Source: Bremia lactucae (Eukaryota > Oomycota > Peronosporomycetes > Peronosporales > Peronosporaceae). Taken from it: a stretch of DNA of 36,106 nt. The translations under genes and the position numbers were made by a program. Shown here one piece after another: positions 29,205 to 36,106 of this stretch (its first letter is position 1; each line of letters starts with the position of its first letter). The notes beneath the pieces were generated by a model, which searched no databases, had not been told where the DNA came from, and saw only the letters and a program-made list of their open reading frames with translations. Where the stretch lies: assembly GCF_004359215.1 (NCBI RefSeq), contig NC_090613.1, positions 572,603 to 608,708 on the forward strand, given 5' to 3'.

Positions 29205-29430
29205 CGACATCCCTTTCGCGCCGGTTCGATTTTGAGTCAACAACGCAAATCAACAGTGAGCATAAGGCCACTGTTGCAGCAATAAGTGCTCCGTCGTCAA
29301 CATTACTCGACAACGTTAAAAGAGCTTATCCAGAAGATAAGGCTCATAAGGAATTGATGCATGATAAAAGCATCCCAACAATCCTTAATAGGATTGTCGA
29401 AATTGTATAGATCCTCAACAGATCGATACG
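29205..29430 (+). other. Displaced RNase H-integrase linker piece inside the protease region
   Basis: This stretch (RRFDFESTTQINSEHKATVA, SSTLLDNVKRAYPEDKAHKE) aligns with the linker after RNase H at 31345-31565 of the same element and with 5330-5490 of element A, including the shared ATCCTCAACAGATCGATAC. It is thus in the wrong place, replacing the second half of protease. Confidence 0.65.
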
Positions 29431-30021
29431 AAACAACGATGCTATTAGGTCGAGTAGAGAGTCGATCGTAGAGGACCCGACTGTGATAGCGCAATCACAC
29501 TCGGAAGACGTTGAGGGAAGCGGTCCCCACGTACTTAAGGAGAAATCTCCTCAAATAGTTGAAGTAACTAGACTTCAAGATCCCGAGGGATTAATCCCTC
29601 GGCAGCCTGCGGATAAATCCCAGGAAAAAACCGAGACATTAAATGTCTTGGTTAATAACGGTTCAAGAGTAGGCGTTTATACTCTTGATCTGTATGCGCC
29701 TCCGAAGTTAACTTCGGAGATAACTCAATTACCAACCCTAGAACCTAAGCGGTTCTTGAGAGATCTGCATGGTGGTAAAATCAAGCAGATCTGCGTACTC
29801 GTCACAGAGGACGATTACGTAACCGACATTCGGTCAGCGGTAATTTTTGCAGAGAACGAACGGGTTCTCAGCAGCTCATCGATGGACGAAAGTGTCCTCG
29901 ATGTGAAGACTCGGATTGAAAGATACAGTACTCAATCTTGGGAGTCACTCAAGGGAAATCCTCTATACGAGGATTTAATAGAATTCAGGGATGTATTCCC
30001 TGAAGCAGTTCCATGCGAGTT
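29431..30021 (+). pseudogene. Protease-RT linker of element C, open frame up to the gap
   Basis: A single frame from about 29483 to the gap: ITQLPTLEPKRFLRDLHGGK, IKQICVLVTEDDYVTDIRSA, NERVLSSSSMDESVLDVKTR and YEDLIEFRDVFPEAVPCEL, the last being the approach to RT. The LP.L....F..DL..GKI.QIC.L block is shared with element G on the minus strand (LPKMSWDLFLAELKEG, about 35005-34957). This is the best preserved part of pol in the element, with no stop. Confidence 0.8.
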
Positions 30022-30583
30022 NNNNNNNNNNNNNNNNNNNNNNNNNNNNNNNNNNNNNNNNNNNNNNNNNNNNNNNNNNNNNNNNNNNNNNNNNNNNNNN
30101 NNNNNNNNNNNNNNNNNNNNNNNNNNNNNNNNNNNNNNNNNNNNNNNNNNNNNNNNNNNNNNNNNNNNNNNNNNNNNNNNNNNNNNNNNNNNNNNNNNNN
30201 NNNNNNNNNNNNNNNNNNNNNNNNNNNNNNNNNNNNNNNNNNNNNNNNNNNNNNNNNNNNNNNNNNNNNNNNNNNNNNNNNNNNNNNNNNNNNNNNNNNN
30301 NNNNNNNNNNNNNNNNNNNNNNNNNNNNNNNNNNNNNNNNNNNNNNNNNNNNNNNNNNNNNNNNNNNNNNNNNNNNNNNNNNNNNNNNNNNNNNNNNNNN
30401 NNNNNNNNNNNNNNNNNNNNNNNNNNNNNNNNNNNNNNNNNNNNNNNNNNNNNNNNNNNNNNNNNNNNNNNNNNNNNNNNNNNNNNNNNNNNNNNNNNNN
30501 NNNNNNNNNNNNNNNNNNNNNNNNNNNNNNNNNNNNNNNNNNNNNNNNNNNNNNNNNNNNNNNNNNNNNNNNNNNNNNNNNNN
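30022..30583. other. Assembly gap (562 N) over the RT core
   Basis: Unknown bases. By comparison with elements A and E it should cover the RT fingers and palm including the YFDD box; any reading through it is meaningless. Confidence 1.
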
Positions 30584-30888
30584 TGAAAGTTTATAAAACT
30601 CACGCTCGATAGATTCTAACACTTATGCGAAAGCATAAGTTGTATGCAAATCTCAAGAAGTGTATATTCGCTGCAAGCGAAATACCACTTCTTGGGTGCA
30701 TCGTCGGTAAACTCGGTGTGAGCCCTACTCCCGAAAAGATCAAGGCAATTACCGACTGGTCATTTCCAGTCGATGTTAAGTTACTTAAAAAGTTCCTTGG
30801 TTTAGCGGCGCAATTGCACAAGTACTTTTGCAATTATGCAGAGCTGACAGTTCATCTTTCTCGTCTCTTGATAAAAGACGAGGAATGA
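30584..30888 (+). pseudogene. RT thumb/connection of element C
   Basis: Open frame 30625-30888: RKHKLYANLKKCIFAASEIP, LLGCIVGKLGVSPTPEKIKA, FPVDVKLLKKFLGLAAQLHK and YAELTVHLSRLLIKDEE, which is the conserved thumb and connection of Ty3/gypsy RT. It stops at 30886-30888, where a Trp is usual, through a frameshift into RNase H. Confidence 0.85.
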
Positions 30889-31384
30889 TTAGAAACGCTG
30901 ATTGCCAGCGTTCCTTTACAGGTGTCCAGCAAAGCTTGATGCAATCGCCAAGATGGGCGATTGCAGATCAAGACAGACCATTTTGTGTGGTCCATGACGC
31001 CAGCGATTTTGCAATCGGCTGCGCGTTAATGCAATACGAAACAGACGGCGCGGAGCGCGTCGTCTGTTACAAATCGCGTCAGCTGCAACCAGCTGAACGC
31101 AATTACCCACTACATGACAGGAACCCCTGGCCATGAAATATGCATTGGCTAAATTTAGGGGTTATCTCCTCGAAGATAGACCGTTCATCGTATATACGGA
31201 CCATGCGTCATTACGGATGGCCGTAAACAGCCCACACCTCTCGCAAAGAATGGCGAGGTGGCTATCGTTCTTCGCAGAGTATAACTTCTCCGTCGATATA
31301 AACCAGGACGACTTAATGTCGTCGCTGGTGCATTATCACGCCGATCCGATTTCGAGTCAGCAGTGCACTCCAACAGTGAAATGA
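30889..31384 (+). pseudogene. RNase H of element C (one-base deletion at the catalytic Glu block)
   Basis: Reads FCVVHDASDFAIGCALMQYE (first Asp codon 30996-30998), ERVVCYKSRQLQPAERNYPL, then HDRNPWP and a stop: one base is missing in the block that normally reads HDKELLAMKYAL, so the catalytic Glu is lost. The next frame continues KYALAKFRGYLLEDRPFIVY, TDHASLR (Asp at 31199-31201), MARWLSFFAEYNFSVDINQD and DDLMSSL. A second frame break ends at 31384. Confidence 0.85.
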
Positions 31385-32900
31385 ATCCCACTGTTGCAAC
31401 ACTCACTACGAGTGTTCCGTCATCGACCTTAGTTGATGACATAAAGAAAGCCTACACAGAAGATAAGGACCTCCTATGTTTGATGGATCATCTAATGAAT
31501 CCATCCGATTAATCTTTTAAAGATTTACCGGCTTCATATCGATCGTCATCCGATCGCTACACAACACGCAACGGTTTACTGTATTACTAAGCCGTTACCG
31601 GCGACACTCCACGTGTCGTTGTCCCAAATCACAATAATTTGCGCTTGCGCATCATGTATGAGTGTCACAATGCACCAACAAGTGGGCATCGTGGACGTGA
31701 GAAGACTTACCCTTTACAGTAAGTCGCGACTTTTACTGGCCTCGCCAGTATCAGTTCGTGCGCAAGTACATTCGTGCTTGCGAGGTATGTCAACGGGTGA
31801 AGCCTAGCCCTTCATCCCGTGCACCTGTCCAACCTCTACCACTTCCGGCAGTGTTAACAGTCCCTATCTTAGGACTTCGTCTGCGGATTTCCCGAATACA
31901 ACCACAAAAACAATGGAATCCTTGTTTTTGTCGACAGATTAAGCATGATGGTACATCGTGATGCAGTACCGAGTCGATTACGGCTCCGGCTGTGCCCGTG
32001 TCTTTTTCGACACGGTATTCAAACTCCACGATCCACCCCGTAAATTAGTCTCGGATAGAGATCCGAGATTTACGGCGGAGTTCTGGCAATCCCTGTTCCG
32101 AGAGATCGGAACACGGCTGACTATGTCAACATCCGATCACCCAGAAACGGATGGTCAAACAGAACGCGTAAATCGCGTCCTCGAAGAGATACTTCGAGGT
32201 TACGTCCAATCGTATCCGAATTGGAGCGAGTTTTACCGATGGTCGAATTCGCCATCAATAATTCTGTGCATGCGTCTACAACCCATACATCGTTTTTCGT
32301 GAATGGCTTACGCCATCCTCGCATCCCCACCCAACTAGAGGGATTCATTAGTTTAAGAGGGGAGGGGCGGACTCGCAAGAGCAAATCCAATTCTGGCTCA
32401 TGCTCACCACGCGTCGAAGTTAACAACGACGCGAGTGATGTCGATGTCAAAGAAATCAACATCGAAGACGAGAATGATCTCATGGAGTACGCACAGCGTA
32501 CTGAAAAAGACAAAACAAATGAGTCAGCAGAAGAATTTCTGCTAACTCGAGAATCAATAATCCGTTTCGTTCAGGATTCCATTGCTAATGTAGTGGACCG
32601 TCAGAAACGAAATGCAGACAAACATGGAAGAGCAAATGTTCATTCATTTAAAATTAATGATCTAGTGCTACTATCTATGGTAAATCTACCTAAGAGTGTT
32701 GTCACTAATGTGGGTAGCAGTAAACTACTACTCAAGTTCATTGGGCCTTAACGTGTACTGCATCGCAGAGGCAATGCGTACACAATAGAATTGCCACGTA
32801 GGATGCTAGCGCATCCTACGTTTCACATTGGTGGCTCCGCCCGTACCATCAGTACGCAGCTTCTACCGAGGACGGATCTGATCACCCTTTTCAAGAATCC
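31385..32900 (+). pseudogene. Integrase of element C (broken)
   Basis: Linker traces (31385-31590), zinc domain with IMYECHNAPTSGHRGREKTY (about 31650-31709) and KYIRACEVCQRVKP (about 31759-31805). The first core Asp (codon 31873-31875) directly follows a TAG where Met is usual. From 31958 the core is open: FDTVFKLHDPPRKLVSDRDP (second Asp 32054-32056) and SDHPETDGQTE (Glu 32162-32164), giving the standard 35-residue spacing. The C-terminal part is open at 32221-32751 (VEFAINNSVHAST, FVNGLRHPR, DRQKRNADKHGRANVHSFKI, NDLVLLSMVNLP) and ends with YTIELPRRML, HPTFHIGG and ARTISTQLLP in other frames. Confidence 0.85.
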
Positions 32901-33056
32901 CTAAAAGATTCTTGTGATCGCGAACCGGATTCTCATGTTGAACCTGAAGTTTCTCATGCTGGTTCCAAATATCCTCGAAACTGCGATGAGCTGCCGACAG
33001 CTCATCACGAACAGCGTGAAATTTCCTATCGTACTCCAACATGGACTACGCACTCT

Positions 33057-34302
33057 TCAAACGGTCGTCCACCGCTCGATATAGTTAGCCTGCACCGTCT
33101 GCTCCAACGAGCGACGCTTGCCGCGCTCGCGGTCAAGTCCCTCCTCCAAATCATGGAGGAAGTGATCGATTTTGTCGATTCTCGACATTAGATCCGACAC
33201 ACGGTTCGGATCTAATATCCCCTCCTCCAGCACAACCATTGGTGGATTCCCAGGGTGTTCAACGTTTCCTTGTGGAAAGTATCCAGAACCACCGTGATGT
33301 GAAGGGGCAGCGAACGAGTTATCTTGTTCGCTGGCGCGGTTATCCACCTTCACATGACAGCTGGGAGCCTCGTTCCCAGATGGTTGCTGACGTTGAGGGC
33401 CTTGTCCGTCAGTTTGACGAGACCCATCCGATGGATCAGAAGGCCCATCGGGAAACACGCGCCCCTGGCGCTTATAATTCGATTGCATAAGTCAATCGCA
33501 TCCGGCATCTTATTAGAGATGCGAGCCCTCCCCCAGGGCGAAGAAAGTGAATAGACATCTCCTGTTACTCTATTCGTGTTGTCAACCCAACACGGACAGG
33601 GATACCCCCACGTGAGGCATGGAAGCCCAGCCTCACGTGACAACCGATGCAATTTATACTTTGCAACGATTGGAGTTCGTTTCTCTAACTTAACGCGATT
33701 CGCGTTAAGTCTTTGAAGCCAGGCTTCACGTCCAATGTCTTTGACATTGCGAACGAACGCGTTCCAGGCTTGCATTAGCGATTTTTTATCTCGCTTATTG
33801 TTGCCACTTAACCATCGATGATTAAGAAAAGCATCGAGATAAAATTCTTCCTCAGCGAGAAAGTTCTTCGCGCTGGGATCAAGACCACGTAGCTTCGTTG
33901 CAATAATTAAGAGATATTTATTGTGAGGAGTAGTCTCTCCGGACAAGCTATTGATTAGCCGGTCAGGCAAAAGCCACGGTTTCTTTTCAGGGGCGAGATG
34001 AGACATTTTACTGTCTTCACTCCCCTGAGTGGTACCCACTGAAGCAGAGGTACCATATGAACTTTTATTACGATGGCTTGCGCCATCGTCATCACCTTGC
34101 ACAGAAACAGGTGCAATTGAGCCCTCTCATTCAAAGGCTCAAAGTCAGTCGTCTGACGTCTATCAGGGCGACTATTTATTCTCCCCGAGTCGGCCATTTC
34201 GTCCGACTCGCATTCGTAGTCGACCTCCAAAGAAGGGTCGTATTCACGTGATGAATCACCACGTGCACTCGCAACATCTAGTGTTGTGCGAGTGGAAGAC
34301 AC
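33057..34302 (-). pseudogene. Opposite-strand ORF of element C, best preserved copy (unknown function)
   Basis: I do not recognise this protein. Starting at 34302: MSSTRTTLDVASARGDSSRE, DPSLEVDYECESDEMADSG and RRQTTDFEPLNERAQ; a one-base shift near 34110; then a 250-codon frame with DDDGASHRNKSSYGTS, SHLAPEKKPWLLPDRLINSL, FYLDAFLNHRWLSGNNKRDK, SLMQAWNAFVRNVKDIGREA and KYKLHRLSREAGLPC. After another shift near 33490 it is open antisense to the chromodomain (GRVFPDGPSDPSDG, QGNVEHPGNPP) and ends as a probable coiled coil (RVSDLMSRIDKIDHFLHDLE, DRERGKRRSLEQTVQ), stop just before 33057. An acidic N-terminus, a helical Trp-containing middle and a coiled-coil end suggest a structured protein of about 400 residues. 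It would need its own promoter reading from the 3' LTR side. Confidence 0.65.
33239..33490 (+). pseudogene. Chromodomain of element C
   Basis: An 83-codon frame reads VDSQGVQRFLVESIQNHRDV, SYLVRWRGYPPSHDSWEPRS and VADVEGLVRQFDETHP: a complete chromodomain including the W-R-G-[YF]-P...SWEP core and the C-terminal helix. It is the normal C-terminal module of chromovirus integrase. It is separated from the integrase C-terminal domain by about 340 bp containing, on the minus strand, the coiled-coil end of the opposite-strand ORF (33237-33057). Its own coding region is overlapped in antisense by that ORF. Confidence 0.82.
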
Positions 34303-34520
34303 TAAGGCAGACGTTCCGTCTGCCGCAAGAGATAGCAGTGCGTCACCCGCGGCTGCACGAACCGCAGCCGAAGGCGCAGACTATTATCACCCCGCATGAA
34401 TTTGTTCTTTATGCGATGGAATTAAAAATGATGATGGTTCTGACCAATCGACATCATTTTGAAATCAAGTGGTCACATAGTGACCGCTATATCCAATGAC
34501 AGTCAGAGTGATTGTCGTTT

Positions 34521-34538
34521 AAGGGAGGGGTGAGGTGA
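34521..34538 (+). promoter_or_regulatory. Polypurine tract of element C
   Basis: AAGGGAGGGGTGAGGTGA immediately precedes the 3' LTR; expected primer for plus-strand synthesis. Confidence 0.65.
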
Positions 34539-34943
34539 TGTAAAGGGGTGTATCGTTACATGAAATTAACACTTAAAGGTTGGTTATTAATATGTTATCT
34601 TAAAGGTAGATAATATTTGGAGAATATTACTTTATATAGTAATGCTCAGAATTCTTATCCATAAATAGGTATAGGCCATCATATCTATTATCCCGCAGAC
34701 CAATCAGCTGTAAACGTAAACAAAGAGAGTGACAGATAAAATTACAATTGCATGTTTAGTATTAGATTATAATTAAGTTAGCATTAGCAGATAGAAAGAA
34801 GCGAAACTTAAATATATTAATACAGTTTTCATTAAAGCCTCTGTAAGTTAGTTGTCTTAAAAAGAAGTCTTCCTCTTCACGTACTAGTGTACGTGAAGTA
34901 ACGTAAGGCACCACTCGCAACTGAAGCAGTGCGAAGTGGAACT
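34539..34943 (+). repeat. LTR1, 3' LTR of element C, end missing
   Basis: Starts TGTAAAGGGG and follows LTR1 to GTGCGAAGTGGA, then loses similarity. The last about 40 bp ending CCCGTTACA are absent, and minus-strand element G begins directly. Confidence 0.82.
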
Positions 34944-35342
34944 GGTGCGATTATTTCGTGGTTATTCCTTCCTTTAATTCGGCAAGGAACAGATCCCACG
35001 ACATCTTTGGGAGATTTACTATCTCCTCGGCAGATTCAGACTTGCCGGAGCACCTCAACTGAGGATGCCTCCGCAATTTCGTCTTTGACAGCCTCGAACA
35101 CCTCGTTTGAAGCCCCGTCCTTTTTTATTAGGAACAGATGCAAAGGTCACTCGTTTAGACGTGCGTATGATCGTCCTAATCTGTCGGGTACTTGCTCTTC
35201 GAGTCACCACGACCTTCACATGGGAAGCGGGTGTCGTTGCTCTCCTGGCTAACGCACCCCTTCCAACCGCACCAGGCTCTAGACACTGTGCCGGTTTTTG
35301 CGACGCTTCACTTCCTGTCAGCTCGCCGTATACTAACACAGG
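34944..35342 (-). pseudogene. Protease-RT linker of element G (stop-interrupted, truncated)
   Basis: Directly after the TAA at 35345-35343, the same frame continues for 95 codons (KPVLVYGELTGSEASQKPAQ ... KRVTFASVPNKKGRGFKRGV ... GGILS) to a TGA at about 35054. In another frame, LPKMSWDLFLAELKEG at about 35005-34957 is the block that precedes RT in all these elements (compare LPTLEPKRFLRDLHGGK at 29728). Similarity ends there, at the junction with element C's LTR. No RT is present. Confidence 0.65.
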
Positions 35343-35345
35343 CTT

Positions 35346-36020
35346 TTAGATCTGTGCAGGACTATGGGACACATGACTACTTGTCATTGCCCTTTTCACT
35401 ACTCCAGTCTCCAAGAGCTGGGTAGGAATTGGTGATGTTTGACATCCCGTCAACGCACCCTCAACTGTGTTCGACACGACATCAGTTGCATAGGCCTCTC
35501 GCAGGAGCACATCCTTTCCGGTGTCCTGCGTAGAGTTCGCAACTGTGCGTGTACGCCAGTCTATCCATGGTTGGTACTTTGCCAACCATGGCATGCCTAG
35601 GATGAGGTCATACGGACTCTCCATTCCTAGCACTGTGAACTTCTCTTTACAAGAGAAGTCACTAAAGCTGAAGGCGAGTTCTACCTGAACTCCCTCAGAC
35701 TTAACGAGCGCGCCGTTCGCTAAACGAACGGTCGCCTCTTCTCGCTTGCCATCCTGGCAAAGCGACTCAAACATCGCCGGTCTCTTTCTTAGAGCCGCGA
35801 GTTTCACAAAATTTTGTGATGCACCCGAATCCACTAGGAGGGTCATCACCTGGTCATAGCCTCTTACATGAGCGCTATAGACCAGCAGGGTTGAGGTCCG
35901 AAATTTCGAGACCTCAGGGACTATGCTACCCATTTGTTCGACAACTCTGAACTTAGGGGTAGCTTCAGAGTCCGCGTCAGTAGGGCATCCCGCCCCTACT
36001 GCGCTCCTGCATTTCCCGAC
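35346..36020 (-). CDS. Retropepsin of element G
   Basis: Aspartic protease that processes Gag-Pol. The minus frame is open from about 36020 through CPTDADSEATPKFRVVEQM to MGSIVPEVSKFRTSTLLVYS, with the active site LLVDSGASQNFVK (Asp codon 35831-35829; canonical D-S-G-A), a flap-like VRLANGALVKSEGVQVEL, and the C-terminal signature SPYDLILGMPWLAKYQPWID. This is a complete, intact retropepsin domain, unlike the D-C-G copies of family 1. The frame ends with TAA at 35345-35343; the linker then continues in the same frame. The upstream border depends on frameshifting from gag. Confidence 0.82.
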   Translation of the reverse strand, partial: VGKCRSAVGAGCPTDADSEATPKFRVVEQMGSIVPEVSKFRTSTLLVYSAHVRGYDQVMTLLVDSGASQNFVKLAALRKRPAMFESLCQDGKREEATVRLANGALVKSEGVQVELAFSFSDFSCKEKFTVLGMESPYDLILGMPWLAKYQPWIDWRTRTVANSTQDTGKDVLLREAYATDVVSNTVEGALTGCQTSPIPTQLLETGVVKRAMTSSHVSHSPAQI

Positions 36021-36106
36021 CCCTCAGTGGTCGATGCAGAACTCATGCGTCTCGCACGCTGGTTCTTGCCATCGCCCTTTGGGAAGGGAGTCCTCTTGCT
36101 GGGCAT
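35996..36106 (-). CDS. gag: gag C-terminal end of element G (partial)
   Basis: The frame enters from beyond the window and reads basic PSKRTPFPKGDGKNQRARR, then MSSASTTEGSGNAGAQ, with a stop at 35998-35996. The visible part is a basic, unstructured tail, as often follows the CCHC knuckle; the knuckle itself is not in the window. The pol frame is open in the -1 register from about 36020, so the two overlap. A GGGAAAT heptamer in the correct phase (36017-36011) lies in the overlap. Confidence 0.6.
   Translation of the reverse strand: MPSKRTPFPKGDGKNQRARRMSSASTTEGSGNAGAQ

Larger units (their letters stand above)
27351..34943 (+). mobile_element. Element C: family 1 Ty3/gypsy chromovirus, nearly full length
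   Basis: About 7.6 kb: 5' LTR (27351-27791), primer-binding site (27794), gag with CCHC knuckle, protease, linker, RT (mostly in a 562-N gap), RNase H, integrase with D-D-35-E spacing, chromodomain (33239-33490), opposite-strand ORF (about 34302-33057), polypurine tract (34521-34538) and a 3' LTR lacking its last about 40 bp. Domain order and chromodomain place it with the chromoviruses. Stops and frameshifts in nearly every domain make it non-autonomous. Confidence 0.88.
34944..36106 (-). mobile_element. Element G: gag end, protease and linker of another Ty3/gypsy element, minus strand
   Basis: Read from the window end downward: the C-terminus of gag (36106-35996), a protease in the next frame, the linker, and then truncation at the junction with LTR1 of element C at about 34950. 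The element continues beyond the window. It is less decayed than the others, suggesting a younger insertion, but has a stop in the linker. Confidence 0.75.

Noticed and set aside
29991..30612. Open frames of about 200 codons through the N gap on both strands
   Set aside because: Open only because N bases contain no stop codons.
33350..33560. The antisense reading of the chromodomain as mere chance only
   Set aside because: Not dismissed fully: kept as a finding because both families show it, but as a gene call it stays low confidence until strand-specific data exist.
1..36106. CRISPR arrays, rRNA, tRNA or riboswitches
   Set aside because: No spaced short repeats, cloverleaf-type sequence or conserved rRNA stretch was seen; the context is eukaryotic repeat DNA.

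Overview
The window reads as a repeat-rich nuclear segment of an oomycete genome, probably a Peronosporales species (Phytophthora or downy mildew). Two things point there: several broken Ty3/gypsy retrotransposons of the chromodomain type, and two copies of a Crinkler (CRN)-like N-terminal header. No intact host gene, rRNA, tRNA or CRISPR array was recognised. Almost every coding stretch carries stops, frameshifts or truncations, and there are three assembly gaps (N at 21215-21665, 25557 and 30022-30583).

Layout. 1-967 is the 3' end of a 'family 2' element with its LTR (LTR2, about 533 bp). 968-1551 is the 3' end of a 'family 1' element with its LTR (LTR1, about 441 bp). 1677-8608 is element A, a decayed family 1 relative (gag, protease, RT, RNase H, integrase, then an ORF on the opposite strand, then a 3' LTR). 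8609-10910 holds poorly recognisable repeat remnants. 10917-16690 is element E, a third family lying on the minus strand. 16782-18902 is a scrambled family 1 copy (D) with a 68-bp perfect palindrome and an inverted linker/RT piece. 18905-23688 is element B (family 2), 5'-truncated, with integrase, chromodomain, opposite-strand ORF and LTR2. 23689-24515 is a CRN-like pseudogene, followed by LTR1 and the start of gag. From 25558 the block 22722-25556 is repeated, and this second copy runs into element C (27351 to about 34943), the most complete family 1 element. 34944-36106 is element G, minus strand, with a well preserved protease.

The genes belong to the replication cycle of the elements: gag (capsid and CCHC nucleocapsid), protease, reverse transcriptase, RNase H, integrase, and a chromodomain that in chromoviruses targets integration to marked chromatin. 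Two observations stand out. First, a 196-bp piece coding for part of a bacterial ABC-transporter substrate-binding protein (PF04392-like) sits exactly inside the integrase of element B. Second, families 1 and 2 carry, between the chromodomain and the 3' LTR, an ORF on the opposite strand. Its protein-level motifs persist between diverged copies, and in B and C it runs antisense through the chromodomain itself. I do not recognise its function.

Limits: all homology statements come from reading motifs by eye. No search or alignment was run, and boundaries of decayed domains are approximate.
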